64,000 bases of DNA, taken from assembly GCF_008153345.1 (NCBI RefSeq), contig NZ_CP042818.1, positions 1,736,001 to 1,800,000 of the forward strand, read 5' to 3'. The notes below the pieces were generated by a model, which saw nothing but the letters and a program-made list of their open reading frames with translations, had not been told where the DNA came from and ran no database searches. This document shows positions 53,479-62,509 of this stretch, piece after piece (position 1 is the first letter of the stretch; every line of letters begins with the position of its first letter). Position numbers and translations under genes: made by a program. This DNA comes from Treponema phagedenis (lineage in GTDB: Bacteria > Spirochaetota > Spirochaetia > Treponematales > Treponemataceae).

Positions 53479-54642
53479 ATGTTTTTAACTAAGGCAAATG
53501 AATTAAAAGAAAAGACAATCGGCATAAGAAGAGCGTTACATCAAATTCCGGAAGTAGGTCTTAACCTTCCGAAGACAAAGGCGTATGTAAAAGCAAAACT
53601 TGAAGGACTTGGCTTAAAAGTAAAAGAGCTCGGAGAGTCAGGACTGAGTACTATCATTGAAGGTAACGGAGACGGGAAAACCTTGCTTTTGCGGGCAGAT
53701 ATGGATGCGCTTCCTATGTGTGAGAATTCTCATCTTCCATTTTCCGCACAAGGGGCGGAAGCTCATACATGCGGGCACGATTTACACACCGCAATGCTTC
53801 TTACCGCAGCGGAAATTCTTATTGAGCATAAGAATGAATTCCCGGGAAAAGTAAAACTGATGTTCCAACCCGCAGAGGAGATCTTTAAGGGTTCAAAAAT
53901 GATGATTAAAGAGGGAATTTTAGAAAATCCAAAAGTAGATGCCGCCCTTGCAATGCACACAAATCTTGACGAAAGTCCCGGATCATTCGGCTATAACCTC
54001 GGATATATGACGACCTCCTGCGACAACTTCAAAATTGATATTACCGGAAAGGGCGCTCACGGAGCCTACCCTCACACTGGTATTGATCCGATTAATGCGG
54101 CGGTAAACATCTATCAAAATTTTGCGGAATTACTTTCGCGAGAAAATCCTCCGCAAGCGACAACAACACTGACATTCGGTGAGTTGAGTGCGGGATCAAG
54201 TTCCAATATTATTCCCGAAACCGCCAGAATGCAGGGTACAATGAGAACATACGATCCGGATGTTCGAGAGAAAATGAAAAAACGAATGGGCGAGATACTT
54301 GAAGGAATTGCAAAGACAACCGGCTGCAAAATTGAAATAGATTATTTTTCAGGAGTGCCGTCGCTATACTCAAATCCCGAGCTTACAAGAGAAATTGTGG
54401 AAATAGTAACCGAAAAATGTCCGGAAATCAAAATGCTCCCCAATGCAAAAATTATGGCATCCGAAGACATGGCTGATATTTCGGTTAAAGTCCCTACAAC
54501 CTACTTAATGATGAATTGTAAGGTTGACGGAATTAATGTTTCGCACCACAATCCCGGAGTGCTTTTTAATGAAGATGCGATGCCGTACGGGGTGGATGTA
54601 TTTACAACCGTTGCAATAGAATGGCTAAAAAGGCATAAGTAA
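53479..54642 (+). CDS. M20-family amidohydrolase (N-acyl-amino-acid/hippurate hydrolase type)
   Basis: 387 residues with the M20D pattern. Metal and catalytic motifs are LLRADMDALPM, TCGHDLHTAMLL, FQPAEEIFKGSKMMI, AMHTNLD and, after the lid domain (TGKGAHGAYPHTGIDPI), the final HHNPGVLFNEDAM. It would cleave an N-acyl group or peptide bond from an amino acid in the cytoplasm. AAGGAG lies before the ATG. It starts directly after the damaged permease gene, so it may hydrolyse that permease's substrate or an unrelated conjugate; the KDG link is not chemically obvious. Confidence 0.9.
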   Translation: MFLTKANELKEKTIGIRRALHQIPEVGLNLPKTKAYVKAKLEGLGLKVKELGESGLSTIIEGNGDGKTLLLRADMDALPMCENSHLPFSAQGAEAHTCGHDLHTAMLLTAAEILIEHKNEFPGKVKLMFQPAEEIFKGSKMMIKEGILENPKVDAALAMHTNLDESPGSFGYNLGYMTTSCDNFKIDITGKGAHGAYPHTGIDPINAAVNIYQNFAELLSRENPPQATTTLTFGELSAGSSSNIIPETARMQGTMRTYDPDVREKMKKRMGEILEGIAKTTGCKIEIDYFSGVPSLYSNPELTREIVEIVTEKCPEIKMLPNAKIMASEDMADISVKVPTTYLMMNCKVDGINVSHHNPGVLFNEDAMPYGVDVFTTVAIEWLKRHK

Positions 54643-54794
54643 CGCATGTTTTTAACTTATAAAACGCGTTATACGCCGGCGTTGATAACCATAAAGCACA
54701 GCAATCAAGCAAAAATTAACTGAAATTACTTGGATGCGGTGTTGATATGAAGACGGATATTCTTTGATGCGGAGTATCCGCCTTCGTTTGTGCA

Positions 54795-54905
54795 GCGTTT
54801 TATAATTAACGTACTTGCTATGCAAAGCGAAACATCGGCAATAATGGTTTGTGGATTCAGCATCACTATGCTAAGTTATAGTAAATTTTCAAAAACAAAA
54901 GTTGC
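54795..54905 (-). repeat. Decayed copy of the MITE-like repeat
   Basis: Bases CGTTTTATAATTAACG, CGGCAATAATGG and TTCAGCATCACTATGCTAAG correspond in order to the end blocks of the family (GTTTTGTAATTAACTTCC, CAACAATAAGGG, TTAAGCATTCCTATGGTAAG), with many substitutions. No complete hairpins remain. It is therefore an old copy. Confidence 0.5.
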
Positions 54906-54922
54906 CGGAGAAAACTTATTGT

Positions 54923-55714
54923 TTAGCGTAAAAGTTTTTTTATGAGAATTACACACACCAGCACTATCACCGATACAAGGGCTGTAAAACCGCCTGGCGC
55001 AACATTCAAATAATACGAAAAAATAAGCCCCGCCATAATATCAATAATACTGAATACAAATGAAAATATAATCGTTCGTTTAAAACCTTGTTTGAGCTGC
55101 AGTGCTGTGGCAACGGGAAGCGCAATCATTGAGCTTAAAACAAGCATGCCGACAATTTTAATGGAAACGGCAATACTTGCCGCAACAAGAATTGAAAACA
55201 CATAGTTGATAAGCTTCACCCGAATTCCTATTACCCGTGCAATATCCTCATCAAGCGTAATATACAGCATTTCATGGTAGAGGATAAAAACGGCAATCAG
55301 CGAAAGAATGCTTAACACAATCACCGTAAGAACATCCGCTTCTGAAACGGTTAGCACACTGCCAAAAAGATAGCTTTCCGCATTTGCTCGAATAAGCCCT
55401 GAACTCATAATTGTAATAGCGATTCCCACACTTAAAGAAAGTACAATTGATAAAATCAAATCGGTGTATTGCTTAAAAAAACTACGCAAAGCTTCGATTA
55501 GTGCCCCCGCAAGTGAGGTAAACACAAAGGCGCCCAAAATCGGATTGAGCCCCGAGGCGAGGGCGAGAGTAACTCCCGCCAAAGAGCCGTGCGCAAGGGT
55601 GTCTCCTATCATTGAATACCGGCGCAGTACAAGATAAATGCCGATTAGGGGGCAAAGAATTGCGATAAAAAACGATACGATAAACGCATTTTGCATAAAG
55701 GTATATTGCAGCAT
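54923..55714 (-). CDS. znuB: Zinc/manganese ABC transporter permease (ZnuB/TroC type)
   Basis: 263 residues, about eight membrane segments, ABC-3 permease family. Characteristic stretches are FFIAILCPLIGIYLVLRRYSMIGDTLAHGSLAGVTLAL, where the DTLAHGSLAGV segment is diagnostic, and VLSSMIALPVATALQL. It forms the channel for a metal ion handed over by ZnuA and powered by ZnuC. GGATGGA lies before the ATG. The gene follows znuC on the minus strand after 86 bases, while znuA is divergent across a repeat element. Confidence 0.92.
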   Translation of the reverse strand: MLQYTFMQNAFIVSFFIAILCPLIGIYLVLRRYSMIGDTLAHGSLAGVTLALASGLNPILGAFVFTSLAGALIEALRSFFKQYTDLILSIVLSLSVGIAITIMSSGLIRANAESYLFGSVLTVSEADVLTVIVLSILSLIAVFILYHEMLYITLDEDIARVIGIRVKLINYVFSILVAASIAVSIKIVGMLVLSSMIALPVATALQLKQGFKRTIIFSFVFSIIDIMAGLIFSYYLNVAPGGFTALVSVIVLVCVILIKKLLR

Positions 55715-55800
55715 ATTCCATCCATAAAGATTAAAAAAAATTAAAACGTTTGTATGTTTTTATACGAGGGATAAAAACATACAAGCGACACTCTGTATCA

Positions 55801-56502
55801 TCATTCTTCTCTACACACTGGGCAAGACTCTGCCTGCTTCGGATTCAAAAACTCCGCCACATATCGATCCGGCGTGCAAAGATGCCCGTGGCTTCCTTCG
55901 ATATGAAAGATTTTAGTAGAGTTAAGCAAAGCGGCATCAAGATTATGCTCAACGGAGATAATTGTTACGCCCTTCTGTGTATTTAAGTTTTTAATAAAAG
56001 CGTAAATATCTCGCTGTCCTTGAAAGTCAACTCCGGTAGAAGGCTCATCAAGGATTATAAGCTCAGGTTCTCCGATAAGACACCGCGCAATATACACCTT
56101 TTGTACCTGCCCGCCGGATAAGGTTCCCACCAAAGCATTTTTAAAATCAGACATGCCGACTTCTGAAAGCACTGAATCTACCAGCGCCTTATTTTTTTCT
56201 TTTAAGAGAGCTCGGTAAGAATGCAGCATTTCAGCCACTGTTATCGGAAAATTTGTAAGATTTTCCTTTCGTTGCGGAACATACCCGATTCTTTTTGCGG
56301 AATTTATAACAACTCCATTGGTTGGCGTTAAAAGCTTAAGCATAAGTTTTATTAAGGTGCTTTTACCTGTTCCGTTTTCACCTAATACTGAAATATATTC
56401 GCCCCGCTGCACATGCAAATTGATCCCATGCAAAATAAATCTTTCATGTGATTCATAGCGGAAGCTAAGATCATCAATACGTAATATCATTTGTTCATCC
56501 AT
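55801..56502 (-). CDS. znuC: Zinc/manganese ABC transporter ATPase (ZnuC type)
   Basis: 233 residues. Walker A GENGTGKST near residue 40, Q-loop YVPQRKENLTNFPITV (the VPQR...FP pattern typical of ZnuC/MntB ATPases), signature LSGGQVQKVYIARCL, Walker B LIILDEPSTGVD and switch histidine SVEHNLD. A C-terminal extension has HIEGSHGHLC and ESCPVCREE, adding a CPVC pair that could bind metal. Start at 56502 is tentative, with a second ATG four codons on. No operator like those before znuA lies between this start and the repeat at 56550. Confidence 0.92.
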   Translation of the reverse strand: MDEQMILRIDDLSFRYESHERFILHGINLHVQRGEYISVLGENGTGKSTLIKLMLKLLTPTNGVVINSAKRIGYVPQRKENLTNFPITVAEMLHSYRALLKEKNKALVDSVLSEVGMSDFKNALVGTLSGGQVQKVYIARCLIGEPELIILDEPSTGVDFQGQRDIYAFIKNLNTQKGVTIISVEHNLDAALLNSTKIFHIEGSHGHLCTPDRYVAEFLNPKQAESCPVCREE

Positions 56503-56549
56503 TTTTTATTCTTACCATCTCAAAAACAGCATTATCTAAGCAAAGATAT

Positions 56550-56847
56550 CTAGTATAACGTTTTTTTAATAAGTCGATTCATTTTTTAATACATCTTACC
56601 AAAAACGTAAAAAATTTTATAAAAAAGAGTTCGACACGGCGCAAGGGCGAACCCTTGGAATTTCTACCTTTGGTTCGCCTACGAGTTTTAAAGCTTTAAT
56701 TTTACAATTTTGTGTTGATGCTTTAAAACGTCGTTTGGAATTGAGCAACGGTGAGCAATTTACCATAGGAATGCTTAAATCCGCAGTCCCTCATTGTTGA
56801 TACTCCAATTTTTATAACAGGAAGTTAATTACAAAACGCTACACTAG
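56550..56847 (+). repeat. Complete MITE-like element between znuC and znuA
   Basis: 298 bp bounded by CTAGTATAACGTTTT (56550-56564) and AAAACGCTACACTAG (56833-56847), which match as inverted repeats at 12 of 15 positions. The internal blocks follow the same order as in the copy at 27227. It occupies most of the 442-bp divergent znu control region. Confidence 0.9.
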
Positions 56848-56885
56848 CCACTATACAAAATTTCCTTTTTTTTTTCTATAAGTAC

Positions 56886-56930
56886 TTGCAATAAATTTGC
56901 AAATACTATACACTTGCAAATCATTTGCAG
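56886..56930 (+). promoter_or_regulatory. Two palindromic operators before znuA, probable metal-regulator (Zur/Fur-family) sites
   Basis: TTGCAA-N5-TTGCAA at 56886-56902 and TTGCAA-N5-TTGCAG at 56914-56930 have identical geometry, with starts 28 bases apart, about 15-60 bases before the znuA ATG. The 6-5-6 symmetry is typical of sites for dimeric Fur-family regulators. TATACA at 56907-56912 between them may be the -10 box. The regulator is not identified; binding is inferred. Confidence 0.65.
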
Positions 56931-56944
56931 AAATAGGAGCATAT

Positions 56945-57874
56945 ATGAAACAAAGAAAACTTATTAGTTTTTTGATTTTAGTTTTTATTGCCGTATCGGC
57001 ATTTGGCGCAGGCGGAAAAGAAGTTATCCCCGAAGGGAAACTTTCCGTAGCAGTCAGTTTTAACGCAATGAAAGAACTCACTGAAGCGATTGGAAAGGAC
57101 AAAGTTTATATTTCCACTATCATTCCCGATTCCATTGAGCCGCATGATTTTGAGCCAAAAGCAAAAGATTTGGGCTTTTTAAGCAGTGCAAAACTTGTTG
57201 TGTATAACGGGCTTGGCATGGAGCCGTGGATGGAAAAAGCAATAAAATCGGTAAAAAATCCTCAATTAGTAGAAGTTGTTGCTTCTCGAGGCATCGAATC
57301 CATTGCGTTATCCGGTGAAGATGAGCACCATCATCATCCGGGGGTTTGTCATCATCACCATGGAGAATTTGACCCGCACGCATGGCTTAGCTTGAGCTCG
57401 GCGCAAATAATGGTAAAAAATATTGCTGCAGGACTTGCAATGGCGGATCCGGCTAATGCAGACTTTTATACTGCCAATGCTTCAGAATATGCAGGAAAAC
57501 TTCAAGCCTTGTATGATGAATACAAGATAAAATTCGAAAATGTAAGCAAAAAGCATTTTGTGGTAGGTCATGCCGCATTTGGCTATCTTTGCAGAGATTT
57601 CGGGCTTGAGCAAAACAGCGTAGAAGATGTTTTTGCATCGGGAGAACCGACCGCAAAAAAACTTGCTGAATTGGCGGACTTCTGTAAAGAACATAAGGTT
57701 ACCACTATCTTTATGGAAGAAATGGTGAGCCCGAAAGTAAGTCAAACACTTGCAAAAGAAGTAGGTGCCTCTGTAGAAACTATTTACACAATTGAAAGTG
57801 CTGAAGATGATCTCTCCTACTATAATAGAATGAAAAATAATATAGAAAAAATTTATAAATCGCTTGCAAAGTAA
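56945..57874 (+). CDS. znuA: Zinc/manganese ABC transporter solute-binding protein (ZnuA type)
   Basis: 309 residues from ATG 56945, set by AGGAG six bases upstream. A signal peptide covers about 1-22 (ends SAFGAGG), with no lipobox cysteine. Metal ligands are His67 in IEPHDFEPKAKD, His145 in FDPHAWLS, a histidine in VVGHAAFGYLCRDFGL and the acidic residue in the late MEEMVSP/TIYTIESAEDD region. A histidine-rich loop (128-139, HHHH then HHHH) is typical of zinc-specific ZnuA. It captures zinc in the periplasm and delivers it to ZnuB. Two operator-like palindromes precede the gene. Confidence 0.93.
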   Translation: MKQRKLISFLILVFIAVSAFGAGGKEVIPEGKLSVAVSFNAMKELTEAIGKDKVYISTIIPDSIEPHDFEPKAKDLGFLSSAKLVVYNGLGMEPWMEKAIKSVKNPQLVEVVASRGIESIALSGEDEHHHHPGVCHHHHGEFDPHAWLSLSSAQIMVKNIAAGLAMADPANADFYTANASEYAGKLQALYDEYKIKFENVSKKHFVVGHAAFGYLCRDFGLEQNSVEDVFASGEPTAKKLAELADFCKEHKVTTIFMEEMVSPKVSQTLAKEVGASVETIYTIESAEDDLSYYNRMKNNIEKIYKSLAK

Positions 57875-57904
57875 TTTTTTTTATAGTATCATCCAAGTAG
57901 TTTT

Positions 57905-57972
57905 GGCAACAGTCTGTTTGCAGTCTTTACATTCTCTCCTTTAACTGCAAATTAAGGCTGTTGCCTTTTTTA
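57905..57972 (+). terminator. Terminator of znuA
   Basis: A long stem GGCAACAG (57905-57912) / CTGTTGCC (57958-57965), with an inner stem GCAGT/ACTGC, is followed by TTTTTTATTTCTT. The remaining gap to 58271 holds no recognisable gene. Confidence 0.7.
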
Positions 57973-58271
57973 TTTCTTCAGGCGTTTTTTGTTTTAACCC
58001 CAGTATAGTGTTTATAATGCCGCAAACCGGTTTTCCCAATAACCGGTTCAGACGGTGTCTCTAATTCTAATAAAGGAATAAATTGCAATACAGAGATACC
58101 AAAACAGTCAAAAGCAACTTGGTTTTGGCATTACCGTGCACCTTAATACTGTCACACTAAAGATAAAACATAAATTTATAAAAAATGTCCAAAATTTTCC
58201 TTGCAAATTAGCCGAGATTAACATATAATTTAAACAAAAGACGATTAGATTTCAAATAAGGAGTGTGTTAA

Positions 58272-58493
58272 ATGTCCGTAATCTCATTACAAAATAAGTA
58301 TAGTGATGCCAAAATTGAAGAAATGCGTAAATCAGTTACACTAAAAATAGTTTCATGCTTTATGTTATTTCAGATTTTATTGGCTATAAACGGCGGCGTT
58401 TTTATTAACCTCTACAATAAAACAAATAAACTGGAGTATCAGGCAAAACTCAATGTCAAGATGTTTTTATTCTTCGCGCGTGTGCGCCCTTGA
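58272..58493 (+). pseudogene. Truncated membrane-protein gene fragment ending in repeat sequence
   Basis: 73 codons follow AAGGAG at suitable spacing, so this is likely a real gene start. Residues about 21-48 (VTLKIVSCFMLFQILLAINGGVFI) form a membrane segment, as at the N terminus of a sensor or transporter. From about 58430 the DNA reads CTGGAGTATCAGGCAAAACTC, which occurs in the repeat family, and the frame ends soon after. The gene was probably cut by a repeat fragment. The original family is not recognisable. Confidence 0.45.
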
Positions 58494-58631
58494 ATATTTT
58501 GCCCCTAAAAAAAGAAAATTATCACAGATTAAAGACAACAAAAATCACGGTAATTGACATTGCATGTTTTTAATGGTATCTTATTTACCATTAAAATACA
58601 GCACTATTCATATTTTGAAGGAATGAGAACG

Positions 58632-60155
58632 ATGAAATTCGGAAAACAAATCATATTAACAGTCGGCGGCATTATCATTTTTTTGTTTGCGGTAATTGCC
58701 TTTGTATTTATTCCCGGAGCGGGCGGCTTCGGAAGAAACAGCGGGCTTATCTCGCTGGGGACGTGGGACGGAATTCGGATAGAAAATACGCCCGACGGGT
58801 TGTTTGCAAAACAATATGCCATGATAAGCAGGGCTGCAGAACAATACGGTTTATATCCGAATGATCCCGCGCAACGCGAAATGATAGATTATCAAATAAT
58901 GCATATTGCCTTTCAGGCGGCAGTAATAGAGCTTGCAAGCATGCAAACAACACAAAAAAGCGGTTTTGTGCTTACCTCTGATATGCTTAACAAACATCTT
59001 ATTCCTTTCTATTCGGATTCCAATGGTATATATTCTCCGCAAATTTATCAAAACACTTCCGAGCAGGTAAAGCTTGCCCGCCGTAAGGAAGTATCCGATG
59101 CAATTTATTCATCTCAATATTTTCAAAATTTATTCAGTAACGGAAATGATTTTTCCGGTTTAAAAATGAGCGAAAATGAGGTGAAATTCATTAAAGACAT
59201 GACAAAGGATGAGAGAAGTTTTCAGTATATTGTTATTACCGATAAAGTTTTTCCTGCAGAAAATATTGTTAAATATGGAAAAGAACATAAAGATTTATTT
59301 GCCGTACATCATTTATCCATGTTGACCTATGCAACACAGGAAGAAGCAAAAAAGGTCTTGGATTTGCTTAATAAAAAAGAGACAAGTTTTGAAGATGCCG
59401 TTGCAACCGGATCGACTAAAACAGGCACAGATTCCGCCGGCAAAATGACTCAATCATATCGCAGCGATGTAAATGCTATGTTTCCTGAAACAACGGATCT
59501 TAATGCAGTTCTTAACTTGCAGCCGCAGGAACTGAGTGCTGTGGTAAAAACGGGAAGCGGTTTTGCCATTGTACGCTGCGATGCATTGCCGACAGAACCT
59601 GATTTTGCTTCCGAAGAAATGCGAACGCATGTTTTTAATTATCTTTTAAATAATGAGCGCGGAATTGTTGAAGATTATATAGCTGATGAAGCAAAACGTT
59701 TTGTTGACGAAGCAAAAAAAGAGTCTGGTTTTGGTGCAGCGGCAAAAAAAGCAAATCTTGATGTTTTAACCAGTAAGTCATTTTCGATTAATTACGGTAA
59801 TGTTTCAGTATTACCGCAGCTGCCTCGACAATCGGATCCCGCTTTTTCAGGAATTGAACGAAATGAAAACTTTTTTAAAACAGCCTTTTCTTTAAAAGAA
59901 GGGCAAATATCGGATCCTATTTTATTAGGAAATCAGGTAGTAGTATTAAAATTGCATGAAAAAAAGATTTCAGATGAATCAGTGCTTAATACCACTGCTG
60001 ATAGCTACAAACAAGCAGTAAATGCATGGTATGATCAATTCCCGATTTTTATACTCGGATTTATGCAGCTTCCATGGGGGCAGCAAACCTGCATCGACTA
60101 TATTTTAAACAGTCCGAAATTTAAGGATACTTTTTCAAATATGTATCGTCGCTAA
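58632..60155 (+). CDS. Membrane-anchored SurA/PpiD-like periplasmic chaperone
   Basis: 507 residues from ATG 58632, chosen for an AAGGA site nine bases upstream. An N-terminal membrane anchor (LTVGGIIIFLFAVIAFVFIPGAG) is followed by a long helical SurA_N-like region and a parvulin-like domain about residues 210-320 (HHLSMLTYATQEEAKKVLDLL, MTQSYRSDVNAMFPET, LQPQELSAVVKTGSGFAIVRCD). A second related domain ends the protein (AFSLKEGQISDPILLGNQVVVLKLHEKK). PpiD-type proteins assist folding of exported proteins. Canonical proline-isomerase residues are not clearly conserved, so it may be mainly a chaperone. Confidence 0.8.
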   Translation: MKFGKQIILTVGGIIIFLFAVIAFVFIPGAGGFGRNSGLISLGTWDGIRIENTPDGLFAKQYAMISRAAEQYGLYPNDPAQREMIDYQIMHIAFQAAVIELASMQTTQKSGFVLTSDMLNKHLIPFYSDSNGIYSPQIYQNTSEQVKLARRKEVSDAIYSSQYFQNLFSNGNDFSGLKMSENEVKFIKDMTKDERSFQYIVITDKVFPAENIVKYGKEHKDLFAVHHLSMLTYATQEEAKKVLDLLNKKETSFEDAVATGSTKTGTDSAGKMTQSYRSDVNAMFPETTDLNAVLNLQPQELSAVVKTGSGFAIVRCDALPTEPDFASEEMRTHVFNYLLNNERGIVEDYIADEAKRFVDEAKKESGFGAAAKKANLDVLTSKSFSINYGNVSVLPQLPRQSDPAFSGIERNENFFKTAFSLKEGQISDPILLGNQVVVLKLHEKKISDESVLNTTADSYKQAVNAWYDQFPIFILGFMQLPWGQQTCIDYILNSPKFKDTFSNMYRR

Positions 60156-60157
60156 AC

Positions 60158-61780
60158 ATGGAGCATAAATCAGTATCGGAAGCCCCTCAACTGGTAAAAA
60201 CAGCGGGGGGCTTTTCTGTTTTTTATCGAAACACGTATCTTTATTCAAAATATAATGCAGCCAGAACACATGAGAAGCGCGCTGAAGCGTTATCTCCTGC
60301 GGAAAATACTTTAATACTCTGTTTTTCACCTGTACTTGGATACGGATTAAAAACAATTCTGCAAAAACTCCCGAGCTCCTCATTTTTACTCTGTCTTGAA
60401 TATGATGAAGCTCTTTTTCAGCTTTTTACCGGTTATACACAGCAAACGCTGCAAACTGCCGACAATTACACAGTACTTTATACTAAAAGTATATCCGATC
60501 TTATACGGAAAATTGAAAATCTGCCTTTATTTCCGTTTAAGCAGGTTCTGTGTATAGAAGGATCGGCGGGAACCTTTTTTTATCGGGATTTTTATGAGAA
60601 CGCCGAAACCTTTGCTCGTGAAGCGGTCAAAAGATATTGGGTAAATAAAGCAACGCTCATTCATCTGGGAAAAAAATATGCACGGAATTTTTTTGCAAAC
60701 TATAAAGAGGCTGCAAAAAATCTTACACGTTTTAAAAAATTTCCGAAAAAATGTCTTTCCGTACCGATTCTTGTTGCGGCTGCGGGGCCGGGGCTTGATA
60801 AAGCGCTGCCTTTTATAAAAAAAAACAGAGATAGTTTTTTTTTGCTTGCCGTTGATGCGGCTCTTCCTGCCTTAGCACCGGAAATTATCCCCGATGCGGT
60901 TGTACTCCTTGAATCACAAGTTTGGATTACGCCTTGTTTTATCGGCTTTACAAATAGCAAAATTCCGCTTTTTGCCGACTTAACCGCTTTTCCGCAGGCA
61001 GTAAACGCTTTAAGCGAGACAGTGTATTTCTTTTTTACCCAATACACAAAGGCTCGTTGGTTAGATCGTTTACAAAGGGTAGGGGAGACTCCCGCCGTTT
61101 TTCCGCCATTAGGCTCTGTAGGTTTAACAGCCTTGCAGATAGCATTAGCGCTTTCAGAAAATGACATGCCCATTTTTTATACCGGATTAAATTTTTCATG
61201 GGGGAAAGCCGCTACACATGCGAAAAAAGCACCCCAGACTCGCACTCTCTATAATACTACCGATCGTTTTTATTCACTCTATCCTGAAAATACGGTATTT
61301 CCTTTAGGGTACCAACATATGCAGGGAATACAGAATACGGTAACGACAACGCCCAATTTACTCAGTTATGCAAAAATTTGCGATACGGTTTTCGGGCAGT
61401 ATAAAAATCTCTATAACCTTGATACCGAAGGGATTCTGTTTAAAAACAAGAGAATTGATTTCAATACAGCAGAAAAAATTTTAGCTTCGGCAAAAAAAAA
61501 GGGGAACAAGCTTTTGTCTGAAACGGAAGAAAGCGTATTTAACGAGAAAATAAAAAACTTTTTTTCATCAGAGAAAAAGCGTCTCATTGAGTTAAAAGCA
61601 ATTTTTACCGGAGTTGCAAAAGATGATCCTGAAAAAGTAAAGCACATAATAAAGGAATCCGACTATTTATATTTGCACTTTCCTGATGTTACCAAAATTT
61701 CCGATAAGGTATTTACCGATGTAAGTTTTTTAAAAAGAGTCAGAATTGAAATTGATTCTTTTATTAAAACGTGTTATTAA
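60158..61780 (+). CDS. DUF115 / MptE-like protein (Maf-type)
   Basis: 540 residues. The core around VPILVAAAGPGLDKALPFIKKN, FLLAVDAALPALAPEIIPDAVVLLESQ, and GSVGLTALQIALALSENDMPIFYTGLNFSW matches the DUF115 (6-hydroxymethylpterin pyrophosphokinase-like/Maf) domain; AGPGLD is the usual GPSLD-type motif. Maf proteins glycosylate flagellins with nonulosonic acids in Campylobacter and Helicobacter. Treponema flagellins are known to be glycosylated, so a similar role is attractive but unproven here. The start is two bases after the preceding stop, which indicates coupling. Confidence 0.8.
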   Translation: MEHKSVSEAPQLVKTAGGFSVFYRNTYLYSKYNAARTHEKRAEALSPAENTLILCFSPVLGYGLKTILQKLPSSSFLLCLEYDEALFQLFTGYTQQTLQTADNYTVLYTKSISDLIRKIENLPLFPFKQVLCIEGSAGTFFYRDFYENAETFAREAVKRYWVNKATLIHLGKKYARNFFANYKEAAKNLTRFKKFPKKCLSVPILVAAAGPGLDKALPFIKKNRDSFFLLAVDAALPALAPEIIPDAVVLLESQVWITPCFIGFTNSKIPLFADLTAFPQAVNALSETVYFFFTQYTKARWLDRLQRVGETPAVFPPLGSVGLTALQIALALSENDMPIFYTGLNFSWGKAATHAKKAPQTRTLYNTTDRFYSLYPENTVFPLGYQHMQGIQNTVTTTPNLLSYAKICDTVFGQYKNLYNLDTEGILFKNKRIDFNTAEKILASAKKKGNKLLSETEESVFNEKIKNFFSSEKKRLIELKAIFTGVAKDDPEKVKHIIKESDYLYLHFPDVTKISDKVFTDVSFLKRVRIEIDSFIKTCY

Positions 61781-61872
61781 TTGATGTCCATTTTATAAAA
61801 CAGCAAATAATTATTTGTACATTGTTTAAAAATATCTAAAAAACTCATTTTACGCTATAACAATAAAAAAGA

Positions 61873-61918
61873 TTGACTTTTATTTTTAATTATTATATAT
61901 TAGTAATAGATACTAATA
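61873..61918 (+). promoter_or_regulatory. perR promoter with an overlapping PerR-type operator
   Basis: TTGACT (61873-61878), 17 bases, TATATT (61896-61901). A perfect palindrome with 8-bp arms TATTAGTA (61898-61905) and TACTAATA (61911-61918) around ATAGA overlaps the -10 box. This matches Fur/PerR operator geometry and suggests autorepression. Confidence 0.8.
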
Positions 61919-61934
61919 TGGAGCAGGTATTAGC

Positions 61935-62348
61935 ATGAAAATTTATAAACATTCAAAACAAAGACAGGCACTTCTTTCATTATTACGGTTTTCAAAAAAT
62001 CATCCAACCGCTGCTTGGCTTTATGATGAACTTCGTCGAAAAATTCCTGACATTAGTCAAGGAACTGTTTATAGAAACTTAAATGTATTGGTGGAGCAAA
62101 AGCTTGTGCGCGTCATAAATTCCGGTTCAAAGGCTGCTCGTTTTGATGCCGATATGTCTCCACATTATCATGTAATATGCACTTGCTGCGGTAAAGTGCA
62201 AGACATTACGTTGCCGCCGGATATGCAAAAAAATGCTCAAGCGGAAGCGATAAGCGGCTATAAAATTGAAAATCATAATCTTGATTTTTTCGGGATTTGT
62301 CCTGATTGTCAAGAATCGCAGGAAAAAATTCAATCATCCGGTATATAA
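61935..62348 (+). CDS. perR: Peroxide-responsive Fur-family repressor PerR
   Basis: 137 residues. The winged helix includes QRQALLSLLRFSKNHPTAAWLYDEL and ISQGTVYRNLNVLVEQKLV. The five PerR metal ligands align with B. subtilis PerR at identical spacings: His23, Asp71, His77, His79 and Asp90 (48, 6, 2 and 11 residues apart). An aspartate at 71 is the feature that separates PerR from Fur and Zur. Structural zinc cysteines are Cys82/Cys85 and Cys122/Cys125. It represses peroxide-defence genes until the histidines are oxidised. The next gene is rubrerythrin, a fitting target. Confidence 0.88.
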   Translation: MKIYKHSKQRQALLSLLRFSKNHPTAAWLYDELRRKIPDISQGTVYRNLNVLVEQKLVRVINSGSKAARFDADMSPHYHVICTCCGKVQDITLPPDMQKNAQAEAISGYKIENHNLDFFGICPDCQESQEKIQSSGI

Positions 62349-62509
62349 TTACCGTTTCTATAATCACAACGATAATTATATATCTCTTTGCTAAATATGC
62401 GAAGAGGTTTTCTTATTTTGCTCCCTCTCGTTTTATATTGAGTATGCAAACAGGTGTAAAACGAAATAACAAGGGGGCAAAAACAAAATTTTTTTTATAG
62501 GAGTAGAGT

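Noticed and set aside
61935-62348. Assignment of the Fur-family gene as Zur controlling znuA
   Set aside because: Asp71 and the other ligands match PerR, its operator differs from the znuA palindromes, and rubrerythrin is adjacent.
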